The translations under genes were made by a program, and so were the position numbers. A DNA stretch of 7,526 nucleotides from Anaerolineae bacterium (lineage in GTDB: Bacteria > Chloroflexota > Anaerolineae > Aggregatilineales > Aggregatilineaceae), in assembly GCA_020848665.1 (NCBI GenBank), contig JADLHR010000164.1, positions 1 through 7,526 of the forward strand. Reading direction: 5' to 3'. Numbering within the stretch: the first letter of the stretch is position 1; every line of letters begins with the position of its first letter. The notes beneath the pieces are model-generated. The model was given only the letters and a program-made list of their open reading frames with translations, did not search any database and was not told the origin of the DNA. Positions 1-6,710 of the stretch are shown here, in pieces.

Positions 1-1
1 G

Positions 2-88
2 GATGTGTGGCCGGCGCCGGCTGATCATGCGCGACATTCCGAGGCGCGGCGCGATCGGGCGATGCGCTTCGAACAGGAGCCACTTTGA
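2..88 (+). CDS. 3' end of a possible upstream gene (partial, unidentified)
   Basis: One frame is open from the left edge to a TGA at 86-88 and encodes 28 residues, many of them charged (Arg, Asp, Glu) near the end (...RFEQEPL). Its stop overlaps the TTG start of the next gene in the four bases TTGA (85-88), a typical arrangement for translationally coupled genes, and this is the main reason to believe it. About two thirds of its codons end in G or C, lower than in the genes that follow, so codon use gives only modest support. A second frame ends at a TGA at 22-24 and would leave a 60-bp gap instead. The product cannot be identified from this tail. Confidence 0.4.
   Translation, partial: DVWPAPADHARHSEARRDRAMRFEQEPL
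75..87 (+). promoter_or_regulatory. Shine-Dalgarno and TTG start of the first glycosyltransferase
   Basis: AGGAG at 75-79 lies 5 nt before a TTG at 85-87. There is no better placed ATG or GTG, and the protein begins correctly from here with a short basic N-terminus (NRRQ) followed by a hydrophobic segment. The site therefore selects the rare TTG start. Confidence 0.7.
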
Positions 89-2202
89 ATCGCAGACAAG
101 AGACTTTTCTGATCGTGGGGCTGCTTCTGCTGGCGGCGGCGCTGCGCGTCGGGGACCTGACTCGCCTGCCGCCCGGCTTTAATACTGACGAGCTGGCGAA
201 CATCCGCATGACGGAGACGATTCGCCAGGGGCACATCGCGATCCATTACCAGGTTGGCGACGGTGTGGGCCGCGCCGGGCTGTACCCGCTGGGCAACGCG
301 GTCGCGGTGACGCTGGTCGGCGATGGCGTGCTGGGGTACCGGATGTTCTCAGTGTGGGTCGGGCTGATCTTTCTGGCGCTGGTGTACGCGCTGGCGCGGC
401 GCTTGTTCGGGACGCCGGTCGCGCTGGTCGCGCTGGGATTGGGCGCGGTGAATCTACAGGCGGTCTTGCTGGCGCGGACCGCCGCGCCCGAAACACTGGT
501 CCCGCTGTACGTCACCCTGGCGCTGCTTATGCTGGCGCGGGCCTTCAACCTGTACCGCGAGGTCCGGTTTCGGATCCCGGATACGCTGACCTTCGCGCTG
601 CTGGGGGTGCTGTTCGGGCTGTCGGGCTATTTGCAGTATTCTGCGCTGGCGCTGGGGCCGCTGGGCGCGCTGTTCTTCGTGCACCTGCTGCTCACTGACC
701 AGCCGCTGGCGCGCCGGGTGTGGCGCGCGATGGCATTCTCAATCGTGCTGGCGACCGTCGTCGCCGTGCCCTACCTGATCTCAACATTCCGCGAGCCGGG
801 CACCAGCGAGCCTCACACACTCTGGCTGGCGCGGCCCCATTCAGCCGGAGATGTGATCGACGGGGCGCTGCGCGCGATCGGCGGGGTGGTGTGGCATGGC
901 GACGCGGCGATCACGCGCAACCTGCCGCAGACGCCGCTGCTTGGCCCGCTGCTCGCCGTCCTGCTGATCATCGGCGTGGCGGAAGGTCTGCGCCGCTGGC
1001 GCGAGCCGCGCTATGCTCTGCTCTTGCTGGCGCTGGCGGCCGGGCTGCTGACCGATACATGGGTGCGCCGCGAGCCGAGCTTCGCCGCGAATCTGGTGGC
1101 GCTGCCGGCAGTGTTGATCTTCCCCGGTATCGGCGCGGCGGTGCTGAGCCGGTCGCTGCGCGGGCGTGGCTGGCCGAACGCGTGGCAGACGGTCAGCCTG
1201 CTGCTGGTCGTGGCGCTGGCGGCGAACACCGCGATCACGGCGTACCGGCTGTTCCATTCCTGGCGTGGTCAGCCAGAGGTCGCCGCCGCCTATAATGCGC
1301 ACCTCGGCGCGGCAGCGGCCTATCTTGATCGCACGCCGGACGGACTGCCAGTCTCGCTTTGCACCCATCCCCTGCGCGGCGCCAACGAGGTCGGGCTAAC
1401 AGCGCGCCAGGTGCTCGGCCTGATGATGCACCGCGAGGGGTATGAAATCCGGCACTCGGACTGCGAGACGGGGCTGGTCTTTGCCAACGCGGGCGCTCCG
1501 ATGCGCTTCATCTATGGAGACGAACGCGGGCCGGAGATCATGCGGCCCGAACTGAAGGCGTGGCTTGACGAGGCGACGCCGATCCGGGCGCCGGGCCTGC
1601 CGGAAGGCGCTGTGCTGCGCGTCGATGTTGAGGAGCGCATCATGAACGCAGGCGGCTACGCCTGGGGCCAGCTCGCCGAAACGTACTTTGTGGACGAGAA
1701 CGAGCCAGCCCCGACCCGCGCGCCGCTGGCGATCAAGCTGGAGCAAAACCTGACGTTCGCCGGATATGATCAATTCCCGCGTGAGCGCCCGCCGGGTGGC
1801 ACACCGATTGTGCTGGTCACGTACTGGCGCGTGGACGGACCGCTGCCGCCGGATGTGGGGATTTTTGCGCATCTGGTCGATTATTGGGACGATCCGGCGA
1901 CCGGCCAGAAAGTTCCGCTGGTCGAGCCATGGGCCGAGTCGAACTCGCTGGACGTGATGGCTGATACGCTGCACAGCCGCGATTTCTTCGCGCAGGTGTT
2001 ATACATCTATATGCGGGATGATCTGCGCCCCGGCGATTACGCGCTGGTGATCGGCGCCTATCAGGGGAACGTGTTCAACCGCCTGGGGGTGCTCGATCCC
2101 GCAACCGGCGCGCGGCGCGGAGACCGTCTCAGCCTCGGCACCATTACGCTGAAGCTGCCTGACGAGACAGACGGCGCCGAGTCCGAGGATAGCTCGCCCT
2201 GA
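85..2202 (+). CDS. GT-C family membrane glycosyltransferase (family 39/83-like) with C-terminal beta-sandwich domain
   Basis: The 705-residue integral membrane protein probably transfers a sugar from a polyprenyl-phosphate carrier to a glycan, lipid or protein on the outer face of the membrane, as GT-C (PMT/ArnT-like) enzymes do. A first membrane segment at about 7-24 is followed by an external loop with the Asp-Glu pair D35-E36 (context FNTDEL), the position of the catalytic acidic motif in this fold. About ten further hydrophobic segments follow, around 86-106, 112-130, 137-153, 168-203, 214-232, 284-300, 310-326, 336-354 and 368-388. Residues from about 395 on are soluble. Within them, 548-690 resembles the beta-rich C-terminal module common in Chloroflexota family-39 proteins (VTYWRVDGPLP, FAHLVD, RPGDYALVIGAY). 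The tail is acidic (DETDGAESEDSSP). Start is TTG with AGGAG 5 nt upstream. Donor and acceptor are unknown. No sugar-nucleotide or polyprenyl-phosphate glycosyltransferase is adjacent. Confidence 0.82.
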   Translation: MNRRQETFLIVGLLLLAAALRVGDLTRLPPGFNTDELANIRMTETIRQGHIAIHYQVGDGVGRAGLYPLGNAVAVTLVGDGVLGYRMFSVWVGLIFLALVYALARRLFGTPVALVALGLGAVNLQAVLLARTAAPETLVPLYVTLALLMLARAFNLYREVRFRIPDTLTFALLGVLFGLSGYLQYSALALGPLGALFFVHLLLTDQPLARRVWRAMAFSIVLATVVAVPYLISTFREPGTSEPHTLWLARPHSAGDVIDGALRAIGGVVWHGDAAITRNLPQTPLLGPLLAVLLIIGVAEGLRRWREPRYALLLLALAAGLLTDTWVRREPSFAANLVALPAVLIFPGIGAAVLSRSLRGRGWPNAWQTVSLLLVVALAANTAITAYRLFHSWRGQPEVAAAYNAHLGAAAAYLDRTPDGLPVSLCTHPLRGANEVGLTARQVLGLMMHREGYEIRHSDCETGLVFANAGAPMRFIYGDERGPEIMRPELKAWLDEATPIRAPGLPEGAVLRVDVEERIMNAGGYAWGQLAETYFVDENEPAPTRAPLAIKLEQNLTFAGYDQFPRERPPGGTPIVLVTYWRVDGPLPPDVGIFAHLVDYWDDPATGQKVPLVEPWAESNSLDVMADTLHSRDFFAQVLYIYMRDDLRPGDYALVIGAYQGNVFNRLGVLDPATGARRGDRLSLGTITLKLPDETDGAESEDSSP

Positions 2203-2262
2203 GCGGGCGCCTCGCGCCGCGACGATCAACCGTTGGGCGCGCCTGTACGAAAACACGAGCCG

Positions 2263-2280
2263 AGAGGAGCGCCGATCGTG
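2263..2280 (+). promoter_or_regulatory. Ribosome binding site fixing the rtcA GTG start
   Basis: AGAGGAG at 2263-2269 stands 8 nt before a GTG at 2278-2280. Translation from this GTG gives an N-terminus of the form (M)ITLDGSQGEGGGQ, which matches the usual beginning of RNA 3'-terminal phosphate cyclases. The longer reading frame, opening at 2233, would add 15 residues with no family counterpart and would have the ribosome binding site inside the coding region. Confidence 0.85.
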
Positions 2281-3309
2281 ATTACGCTTGACGGTAGTCA
2301 GGGCGAAGGCGGCGGGCAGATCGTCCGCTCCGCCGTGACGCTGAGCGCCATCACCGGCCAGCCGGTCGAGATCACGCGGGTCCGCGCCGGGCGTGAAAAC
2401 GCCGGTCTGCGCCCGCAGCACGTCACGGCGATTGAGGCGGTCGCCACGATCTGCCAGGCGAAGACAAGCGGCGTCGAGGTAGGATCCGACCGGCTGACGT
2501 TCGAGCCGGGTGCGGCGGTGCGCGCCGGAGAATACGAGTGGGGCGTGGGCACCGCCGGATCGGCCTGCCTGGTCGCGCAGGCAGTGATTCTGCCGCTGGC
2601 GCTGGCGGCAGGCGAGACGCAGCTTAAGCTGTACGGCGGGACGCACGTCCCCAACAGCCCGTCCGGCCACTATCTGCGCGATGTTTACGCGCCGATGCTG
2701 CTGCGCATGGGGATCGACGTTGAGATTTTCATGGACAGCTATGGCTTCGTGCCCGAAGGCGGGGGGATGCTGACCGTTTACATAAAAGGCGGCGCCCGCC
2801 CGCAGAGCCAGCGGCTGATTGACCGGGGGCCGCTGGAGCGTATCCTGGGCACGGCGGTTGGCTGCAACCTGCCATCGCATATCCCGCAGCGCATGGCGAA
2901 CCGCGCGATCAACCTGCTCGATGCGATTGAGGCGATCGACGTGCCGCTGGACATTCGCCCACTGCGCACACGCAGCGTGAGCACCGGGGCGGGTATCTTT
3001 CTGGCGGCGGAATACGAGAACGGGCAGGCTGGGTTTGGCGTGCTGGGGCGGCGCGGCATGCCGTCCGAGGAAGTAGCCGAGCGCGCTGTCACGCCCCTGC
3101 TGATGTTCCACGACAGCGGCGCGGCGGTTGACGAGCGCCTGATGGACCAGCTGATCCTGCCGCTGGCGCTGGCCGAGGGGCCGAGCGTCGTATCGACCAG
3201 CGCGATTACGCGCCACCTGCGAACGAATATCGAGGTTGTGCGCGCCTTCCTGGACCGCCGGATCGTGATTGACGAAGCGCGGCGCCTGGTGACAGTCGAA
3301 AGCCAATAG
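2278..3309 (+). CDS. rtcA: RNA 3'-terminal phosphate cyclase
   Basis: RtcA uses ATP to convert an RNA 3'-phosphate to a 2',3'-cyclic phosphate through enzyme-AMP and RNA-AMP intermediates, in the cytoplasm. The GTG start gives 343 residues, the normal family length. Visible motifs are the N-terminal glycine-rich segment GEGGGQ (about 9-14) followed by RSAVTLSAITG, the GGTHVPNSPS stretch (about 120-129), the family signature as YGFVPEGGG (about 155-163), and near the C-terminus RHLRTN. The His of RHLRTN (about residue 313) aligns with the adenylated catalytic His of E. coli RtcA. All key elements look intact. It lies 75 bp after the glycosyltransferase and 52 bp before rnz on the same strand. 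No rtcB ligase or sigma-54 activator rtcR is seen, unlike the enterobacterial operon, so a constitutive housekeeping role is possible. Family call is secure; physiological substrate is unknown. Confidence 0.95.
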   Translation: MITLDGSQGEGGGQIVRSAVTLSAITGQPVEITRVRAGRENAGLRPQHVTAIEAVATICQAKTSGVEVGSDRLTFEPGAAVRAGEYEWGVGTAGSACLVAQAVILPLALAAGETQLKLYGGTHVPNSPSGHYLRDVYAPMLLRMGIDVEIFMDSYGFVPEGGGMLTVYIKGGARPQSQRLIDRGPLERILGTAVGCNLPSHIPQRMANRAINLLDAIEAIDVPLDIRPLRTRSVSTGAGIFLAAEYENGQAGFGVLGRRGMPSEEVAERAVTPLLMFHDSGAAVDERLMDQLILPLALAEGPSVVSTSAITRHLRTNIEVVRAFLDRRIVIDEARRLVTVESQ

Positions 3310-3361
3310 AGGGGCAGGATGGGATGGTCCGCGCCCGACGCGCGCCCTTCCCACACACACT

Positions 3362-4375
3362 ATGTTTGAAATCGTCTTCTTAGGGACATCGGCCAGCGCG
3401 CCCTCGATTCACCGGGGGCTTTCCGCGCAGGTCGTCATGGTCAAGGATCAGCGCTTCCTGATCGACTGCGGCGAAGGCACGCAGCGCCAGATTCTACGCA
3501 GCGGGATCGGTTTCAAGCGCCTTAACCGCGTGCTGCTGACGCACGGCCATCTCGATCATATTCTCGGCCTGGCCGGGCTGCTCAGCACGCTGATGCGCTG
3601 GGAGAGCCTGCACGAGCTGGAAATCTGGGGCGGGTCGTGGACGCTCGACCGCGTGCAGGACCTGATCCATACGGTCGTGCTGCGCGGGGTGACTCCGCCC
3701 ATGCCGCTGCAGCTGATCGACCTCAAGCCAGGTGTGCTGCTCGAAGACCACGACTACAGCGTATCGGCCTTTCCGGTCCAGCACCGGGGGCGCGACAATT
3801 TCGGCTTCGTGTTCACCGAAAAATCGCGGCGGCCTTTTCTGGTCGAGCGTGCCCAGGCGCTCGGCGTCCCGGTTGGGCCGGGGCGCGCGCGGCTGGTGCG
3901 CGGCGAAGCGATCCGGCTGGCGGATGGCCGTGTGATCGTGCCGGACGATGTGCTGGGGCCGGACGTGCCGGGCGCGAAGCTGGTCTATATCGGCGATATC
4001 GGCGCGCTCGACGATTCGGTGCGCGCGGCGGTGCGCGGGGCGCACACGCTGGTTATTGAAGGCACCTACCTGGATGTCGATGCGGAGATGGCCGGTGCCT
4101 TCGGGCATATGACGGTCGGGCAGGCGGCGCGCTTCGCCAGCGAGATGGGCGCCGGCACCGTGCTGATCACGCACGTGTCGCGCCGCTATCGCGAGCGGGA
4201 TATGATCCGCGAGGCTGAGCAGCACCACCCGCACGCCTTTGTCGTGCGTGACTTCGACCGCTTCCTGATCGCCAAAGGCCGTCCGGCGCAGAAGATCGAT
4301 AGCAGCGCGCACGTGGTCGAGGAGGACGACAGCCCGGAGCGTTACGGGCCGGAGCACGTCAATGAAGAATTTTAG
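3362..4375 (+). CDS. rnz: Ribonuclease Z (tRNA 3' endonuclease)
   Basis: RNase Z is a zinc-dependent metallo-beta-lactamase-fold endonuclease that removes 3' trailers from tRNA precursors. The 337-residue protein starts at ATG with the expected MFEIVFLGTSASAPS strand and GTS loop, then DCGEGTQRQ at 35-43. Metal ligands are visible as HGHLDH (61-66), H141, D212 and H271 (THVSRRY); H249 matches the conserved catalytic His. The tRNA-binding arm is present, with a GP-type segment near 169-185. In the D212 motif the usual GDT reads GDI, which keeps the ligand. About 25 residues after the fold form an acidic tail (EEDDSPERYGPEHVNEEF). No in-frame alternative start exists in the gap and no Shine-Dalgarno is visible before the ATG, so initiation may be weak or SD-independent. 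It lies 52 bp downstream of rtcA. Confidence 0.95.
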   Translation: MFEIVFLGTSASAPSIHRGLSAQVVMVKDQRFLIDCGEGTQRQILRSGIGFKRLNRVLLTHGHLDHILGLAGLLSTLMRWESLHELEIWGGSWTLDRVQDLIHTVVLRGVTPPMPLQLIDLKPGVLLEDHDYSVSAFPVQHRGRDNFGFVFTEKSRRPFLVERAQALGVPVGPGRARLVRGEAIRLADGRVIVPDDVLGPDVPGAKLVYIGDIGALDDSVRAAVRGAHTLVIEGTYLDVDAEMAGAFGHMTVGQAARFASEMGAGTVLITHVSRRYRERDMIREAEQHHPHAFVVRDFDRFLIAKGRPAQKIDSSAHVVEEDDSPERYGPEHVNEEF

Positions 4376-4387
4376 GGGAAGCTCCTG

Positions 4388-4427
4388 AATAAAAAGGTCG
4401 GGCAGGGATCACCCATCCCTGCCCGAC
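4388..4427 (-). terminator. Intrinsic terminator, minus-strand orientation, between convergent genes
   Basis: A perfect 13-bp stem (4397-4409 with 4415-4427) encloses the 5-nt loop 4410-4414. Reading the minus strand, the hairpin is followed directly by CCTTTTTATT (4397-4388), the T-tract of a Rho-independent terminator. On the plus strand no T-run follows. It therefore terminates the YtxH gene; it may also slow or block readthrough from rnz by its stability. Confidence 0.85.
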
Positions 4428-4458
4428 AACCGTACCACCTATCCACCGGAGGGACTTG

Positions 4459-4488
4459 CAGGCTTGCGCCTGTGGCACGGGGTGCCAC
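4459..4488. repeat. Two abutting small hairpins downstream of the YtxH gene
   Basis: CAGGC-TTGC-GCCTG (4459-4472) is followed at once by GTGGCA-CGGGG-TGCCAC (4472-4488), both perfect inverted repeats and sharing base 4472. They sit in the convergent intergenic space between the YtxH stop codon and the terminator. Neither has a T-tract. They may be 3'-UTR structures that protect the mRNA end, or the remains of a small repeat element. Function is unknown. Confidence 0.5.
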
Positions 4489-4518
4489 CCCAAGAAAGGC
4501 GCGTTACGAGACTACGCG

Positions 4519-4818
4519 CTAGTTCTTTACGCTGCTCAGCAGCCTATCCATTTCCGAACGCAGCGTCTTATATTGATCTTCGAGCGTTTTTACCGCGTCC
4601 TTGACCACGTCGTCGGCCCGATCACGGCCCGAATCGAGACTGAAGCCAAGCTCCTTGCCTAGCATCTTGCGCGTCTTCTTGCCCTCTTTGGGCGCGTACA
4701 GCAAAGCCACAACCGCCCCGATTGCCAGACCGAAAAGCAGCACCATCATAATTTGGACTGTCTGCTGCGTCTTCGCGGCGCGCTCGGCTTCTTCACTGTA
4801 GTAGGTCCGGCTGGACAT
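4519..4818 (-). CDS. YtxH-family small membrane protein
   Basis: The 99-residue protein has a polar N-terminus (SSRTYYSEEAERAAKTQQ), one membrane segment at about 22-41 rich in Gly and Ala, then YAPKEGKKTRKML, the typical [YL]LAPKSG-like motif directly after the membrane helix in YtxH proteins. The remainder (about 50-99) is charged and likely helical or coiled coil. Families of this type are linked to general stress and envelope functions, but no biochemical role is established. ATG at 4818 is preferred over the adjoining in-frame TTG at 4821 because AAAGGAG (4833-4827 on the minus strand) lies 8 nt upstream of the ATG. The gene is convergent with rnz and appears to be a single-gene transcript ending at the hairpin near 4390-4427. 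Confidence 0.85.
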   Translation of the reverse strand: MSSRTYYSEEAERAAKTQQTVQIMMVLLFGLAIGAVVALLYAPKEGKKTRKMLGKELGFSLDSGRDRADDVVKDAVKTLEDQYKTLRSEMDRLLSSVKN

Positions 4819-4876
4819 CAAGCCTACTCCTTTGTATGCGCTTGTAGGCGCTGCTGGAGGTGCTCAGACTAGCCTG

Positions 4877-4903
4877 ATCATATGGCGCGCCGGGCCTGCG
4901 CAA
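4877..4903 (-). promoter_or_regulatory. Possible promoter of the YtxH gene
   Basis: On the minus strand TTGCGC (4903-4898) and TATGAT (4882-4877) are separated by 15 nt, shorter than the usual 17. The -10 has one mismatch to TATAAT. It would give a 5' UTR of about 50 nt. The spacing is poor, so this is only a candidate within the 163-bp gap 4834-4996, where nothing else resembling a gene was seen. Confidence 0.25.
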
Positions 4904-4965
4904 CAGCGCCAGATGGAGGGTATCGTTATAGGTGAAGTGGTCGATACAAAAGATACTACAAAGAT

Positions 4966-4995
4966 AAAAGGGCGCGCTGCCGGAGTGCGAGGCCC
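4966..4995 (-). terminator. Candidate terminator after the second glycosyltransferase
   Basis: One base past the TGA of the minus-strand membrane protein gene, GGGC (4995-4992) can pair with GCCC (4973-4970), with an inner CGC/GCG pairing (4989-4987 with 4977-4975). The hairpin is followed by TTTTATCTTT on the minus strand. The stem is interrupted, so strength is uncertain, but the position and the T-rich tail fit an intrinsic terminator that separates this gene from the YtxH gene. Confidence 0.45.
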
Positions 4996-4996
4996 G

Positions 4997-6628
4997 TCAC
5001 GACCCCGGCGGGGGCAGATCATGCGTGAATGCGCCGTCGATCAGATAAATGATCTCGCGCTCTGGCGCTTGCGCACGCAGCCGCTCGGTATCGGCCCGGT
5101 CCGCGTCGCGGGCGAGCACGATGTCGCTGTCACGGAAGGGGCCGGTCACGCCCATCAGCGTCGCCACGTCGCGCCAGTGATGCTGGCCGTGCGCGATAAC
5201 CAGCACCGGACGATCGGAGTCCTGGCGGGCCGCGTCGAGCGCCGCGATCTGCTCGCGGCTGATGCGCCCATAGCCGCGCAGGGGGTTCATGCGCGCCGGG
5301 CCGTAGATCGCCAGCGCGTAGAGCGCCGCCGCGCCAGCGATCAGGTAGAGCACGCCGCCGGGCCGCAGCCCGCCCTGCCGGATCGCCGGGGCGTCGATCC
5401 AGCGCACGAGCGCGTCGATCCCCGCCGCGCTGAGCAGGGCGACGGCGCCGATTCCCTCGGCGTAATAGCGCGCGCTGTACAGCTCGCCGCCGACCCAGTA
5501 GGCCAGATAGATCGCGATAATGCTGGCCGGCAGCGCCGCCAGCAGCCAGGTCCAGCGCCGCCGGGCGGTCAGCAGCATGCCGACTGGCAGCAGGACCCAG
5601 CTATATCCCCGGCTGGATGCCAGGCATGCATCCTGCTCGACCGTCAGGCCATCGTCGGGCGGGAGCGCCCAGCCAAACAGATCACGCGCGGCGCACTCCA
5701 GGTCAGTCTTGGTGTGCCGCCAGCCGATTTCCAGGGTGTGGCCGGTGGTCGCGTTGCGGCCATGACCGGGTCCGAAGCCGACGCGGTCGTAGTCCCAGAT
5801 GTAGCGATACAGGTTGGTATCCTTGTCGCCGCGCAGAAACCGCACCAGATACGCCGGGAAACTCTCGCCCTCGCGCGCGGTGACGGCGTAGTTGAACGCT
5901 GGCCAGGTCAGCGACAGCGCGACGGTGATCGCGCCTAACACCAGCAGCGGACGCAGCACGGCGCCCAGCATCGGGCGCGCGTGGATCGCCGCCCAGACGA
6001 CGCGGCCCAGACTGTAGATGACATACGGCGCCGCGATACCGACGGCGGTTAGCGGGCGCGTGCTGACCAGCGTCCCCAGCGCCAGCCCCCCGGCGACGCC
6101 CCACAGCAGCGCGCGTCGCGGCGTGATACTCCGTCGCTCCAGATGCCAGAGCGCGTAGAGGAACAGCATAGCGAAGAACAGCCCGGCGGTGTGGCTCATC
6201 AGCGAGCCAGCCAGCAGCAGGGCCATCGGACTGGTAGCGACCAGCAGCGCCGCGACCGCGCCGGTCGCTGGAGTGTAGATCGCGCGCCCCAGCCGGTAGA
6301 TCAGCGCCACCGTCAGCATCATCAGCCAGGCGTTGACCAGCCAGGGCTGGTTCAGCCCGGTTCCGACTGCCAGCAGGGCGGGCCAGCCGGGTGTGTATTT
6401 ACCAAACCGTTTGCCGTCGTGGTTGATCAGGAACGGCTGCCAGTACGCCCGGACGGGCTGCGGCGTCTCGATATAGACCTGACCGCGCTCGAAGATGCGC
6501 GCCTGGAACAGGTAAGCGAATTCGTCTTCGAGATGCGGCAGGCGCTCGAAGACGACACGGCTGACGACGCCGCTCGCGGCGAATGCCAGGTAGGCGCACA
6601 ACAGGACAAAGACGGCGGAGCGTTTCAT
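4997..6628 (-). CDS. GT-C type membrane glycosyltransferase-like protein
   Basis: The 543-residue integral membrane protein starts MKRSAVFVLL with a basic N-terminus and first membrane helix at about 4-21. The following loop carries D35-E36 in HLEDEFAYLFQA, the acidic motif of GT-C glycosyltransferases, then KRFGKYTPGWPALLAVG (73-89), a conserved Pro/Gly-rich segment in related proteins. Further hydrophobic segments lie near 96-113, 122-140, 145-160, 173-190, 192-213, 224-243, 343-354, 359-380, 391-405 and 425-442. RYY (387-389) precedes a late membrane helix and RGYGR (451-455) begins a soluble C-terminal domain of about 90 residues (LVIAHGQHHW, IIYLIDG). It probably transfers a lipid-linked sugar at the outer membrane face; substrates are unknown. 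The reading frame continues 71 codons upstream, but that part runs through the promoter and an inverted repeat, so it is not counted. It has no Shine-Dalgarno. Confidence 0.8.
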   Translation of the reverse strand: MKRSAVFVLLCAYLAFAASGVVSRVVFERLPHLEDEFAYLFQARIFERGQVYIETPQPVRAYWQPFLINHDGKRFGKYTPGWPALLAVGTGLNQPWLVNAWLMMLTVALIYRLGRAIYTPATGAVAALLVATSPMALLLAGSLMSHTAGLFFAMLFLYALWHLERRSITPRRALLWGVAGGLALGTLVSTRPLTAVGIAAPYVIYSLGRVVWAAIHARPMLGAVLRPLLVLGAITVALSLTWPAFNYAVTAREGESFPAYLVRFLRGDKDTNLYRYIWDYDRVGFGPGHGRNATTGHTLEIGWRHTKTDLECAARDLFGWALPPDDGLTVEQDACLASSRGYSWVLLPVGMLLTARRRWTWLLAALPASIIAIYLAYWVGGELYSARYYAEGIGAVALLSAAGIDALVRWIDAPAIRQGGLRPGGVLYLIAGAAALYALAIYGPARMNPLRGYGRISREQIAALDAARQDSDRPVLVIAHGQHHWRDVATLMGVTGPFRDSDIVLARDADRADTERLRAQAPEREIIYLIDGAFTHDLPPPGS

Positions 6629-6637
6629 ACGGCGCAG

Positions 6638-6666
6638 ATTATACGCGCGCGGCGGAAGTTTGTGTA
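6638..6666 (-). promoter_or_regulatory. Promoter of the minus-strand glycosyltransferase gene, predicting a leaderless mRNA
   Basis: On the minus strand TACACA (6666-6661, 4 of 6 matches to TTGACA) is followed after exactly 17 nt by a perfect TATAAT (6643-6638). The ATG at 6628 begins only 9 nt after the -10 box, so transcription should start at or within a few bases of the start codon. This agrees with the lack of a Shine-Dalgarno and supports the chosen start. Confidence 0.7.
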
Positions 6667-6710
6667 GCGCGCAACCACGCGCCAAGTAGCTTATCGAAAG
6701 GAACTGGCAA

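Noticed and set aside
2195..2209. Hairpin CGCCC-TGAGC-GGGCG over the stop codon of the first glycosyltransferase as a terminator
   Set aside because: The stem is only 5 bp and no T-tract follows, so it is not convincing; readthrough into rtcA is more likely.
2233..2277. 15-codon N-terminal extension of rtcA
   Set aside because: It has no counterpart in the family, and the strong ribosome binding site lies inside it, directly serving the GTG at 2278.
1999..3360. 453-codon open frame on the minus strand opposite rtcA
   Set aside because: It is a shadow of rtcA caused by high GC content. It has biased composition (Arg, Gln, His, Ala), no recognisable domain and no good start site, while the plus strand encodes an intact RtcA.
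3494..4357. 287-codon minus-strand open frame opposite rnz
   Set aside because: It mirrors the rnz coding frame and has no domain features; the metal-binding motifs on the plus strand leave no doubt about the real gene.
4832..5938. 368-codon plus-strand open frame opposite the second glycosyltransferase
   Set aside because: Its composition (Arg, Gln, Ala, Gly) is that of an antisense shadow, while the minus strand gives a coherent membrane protein with the GT-C acidic motif.
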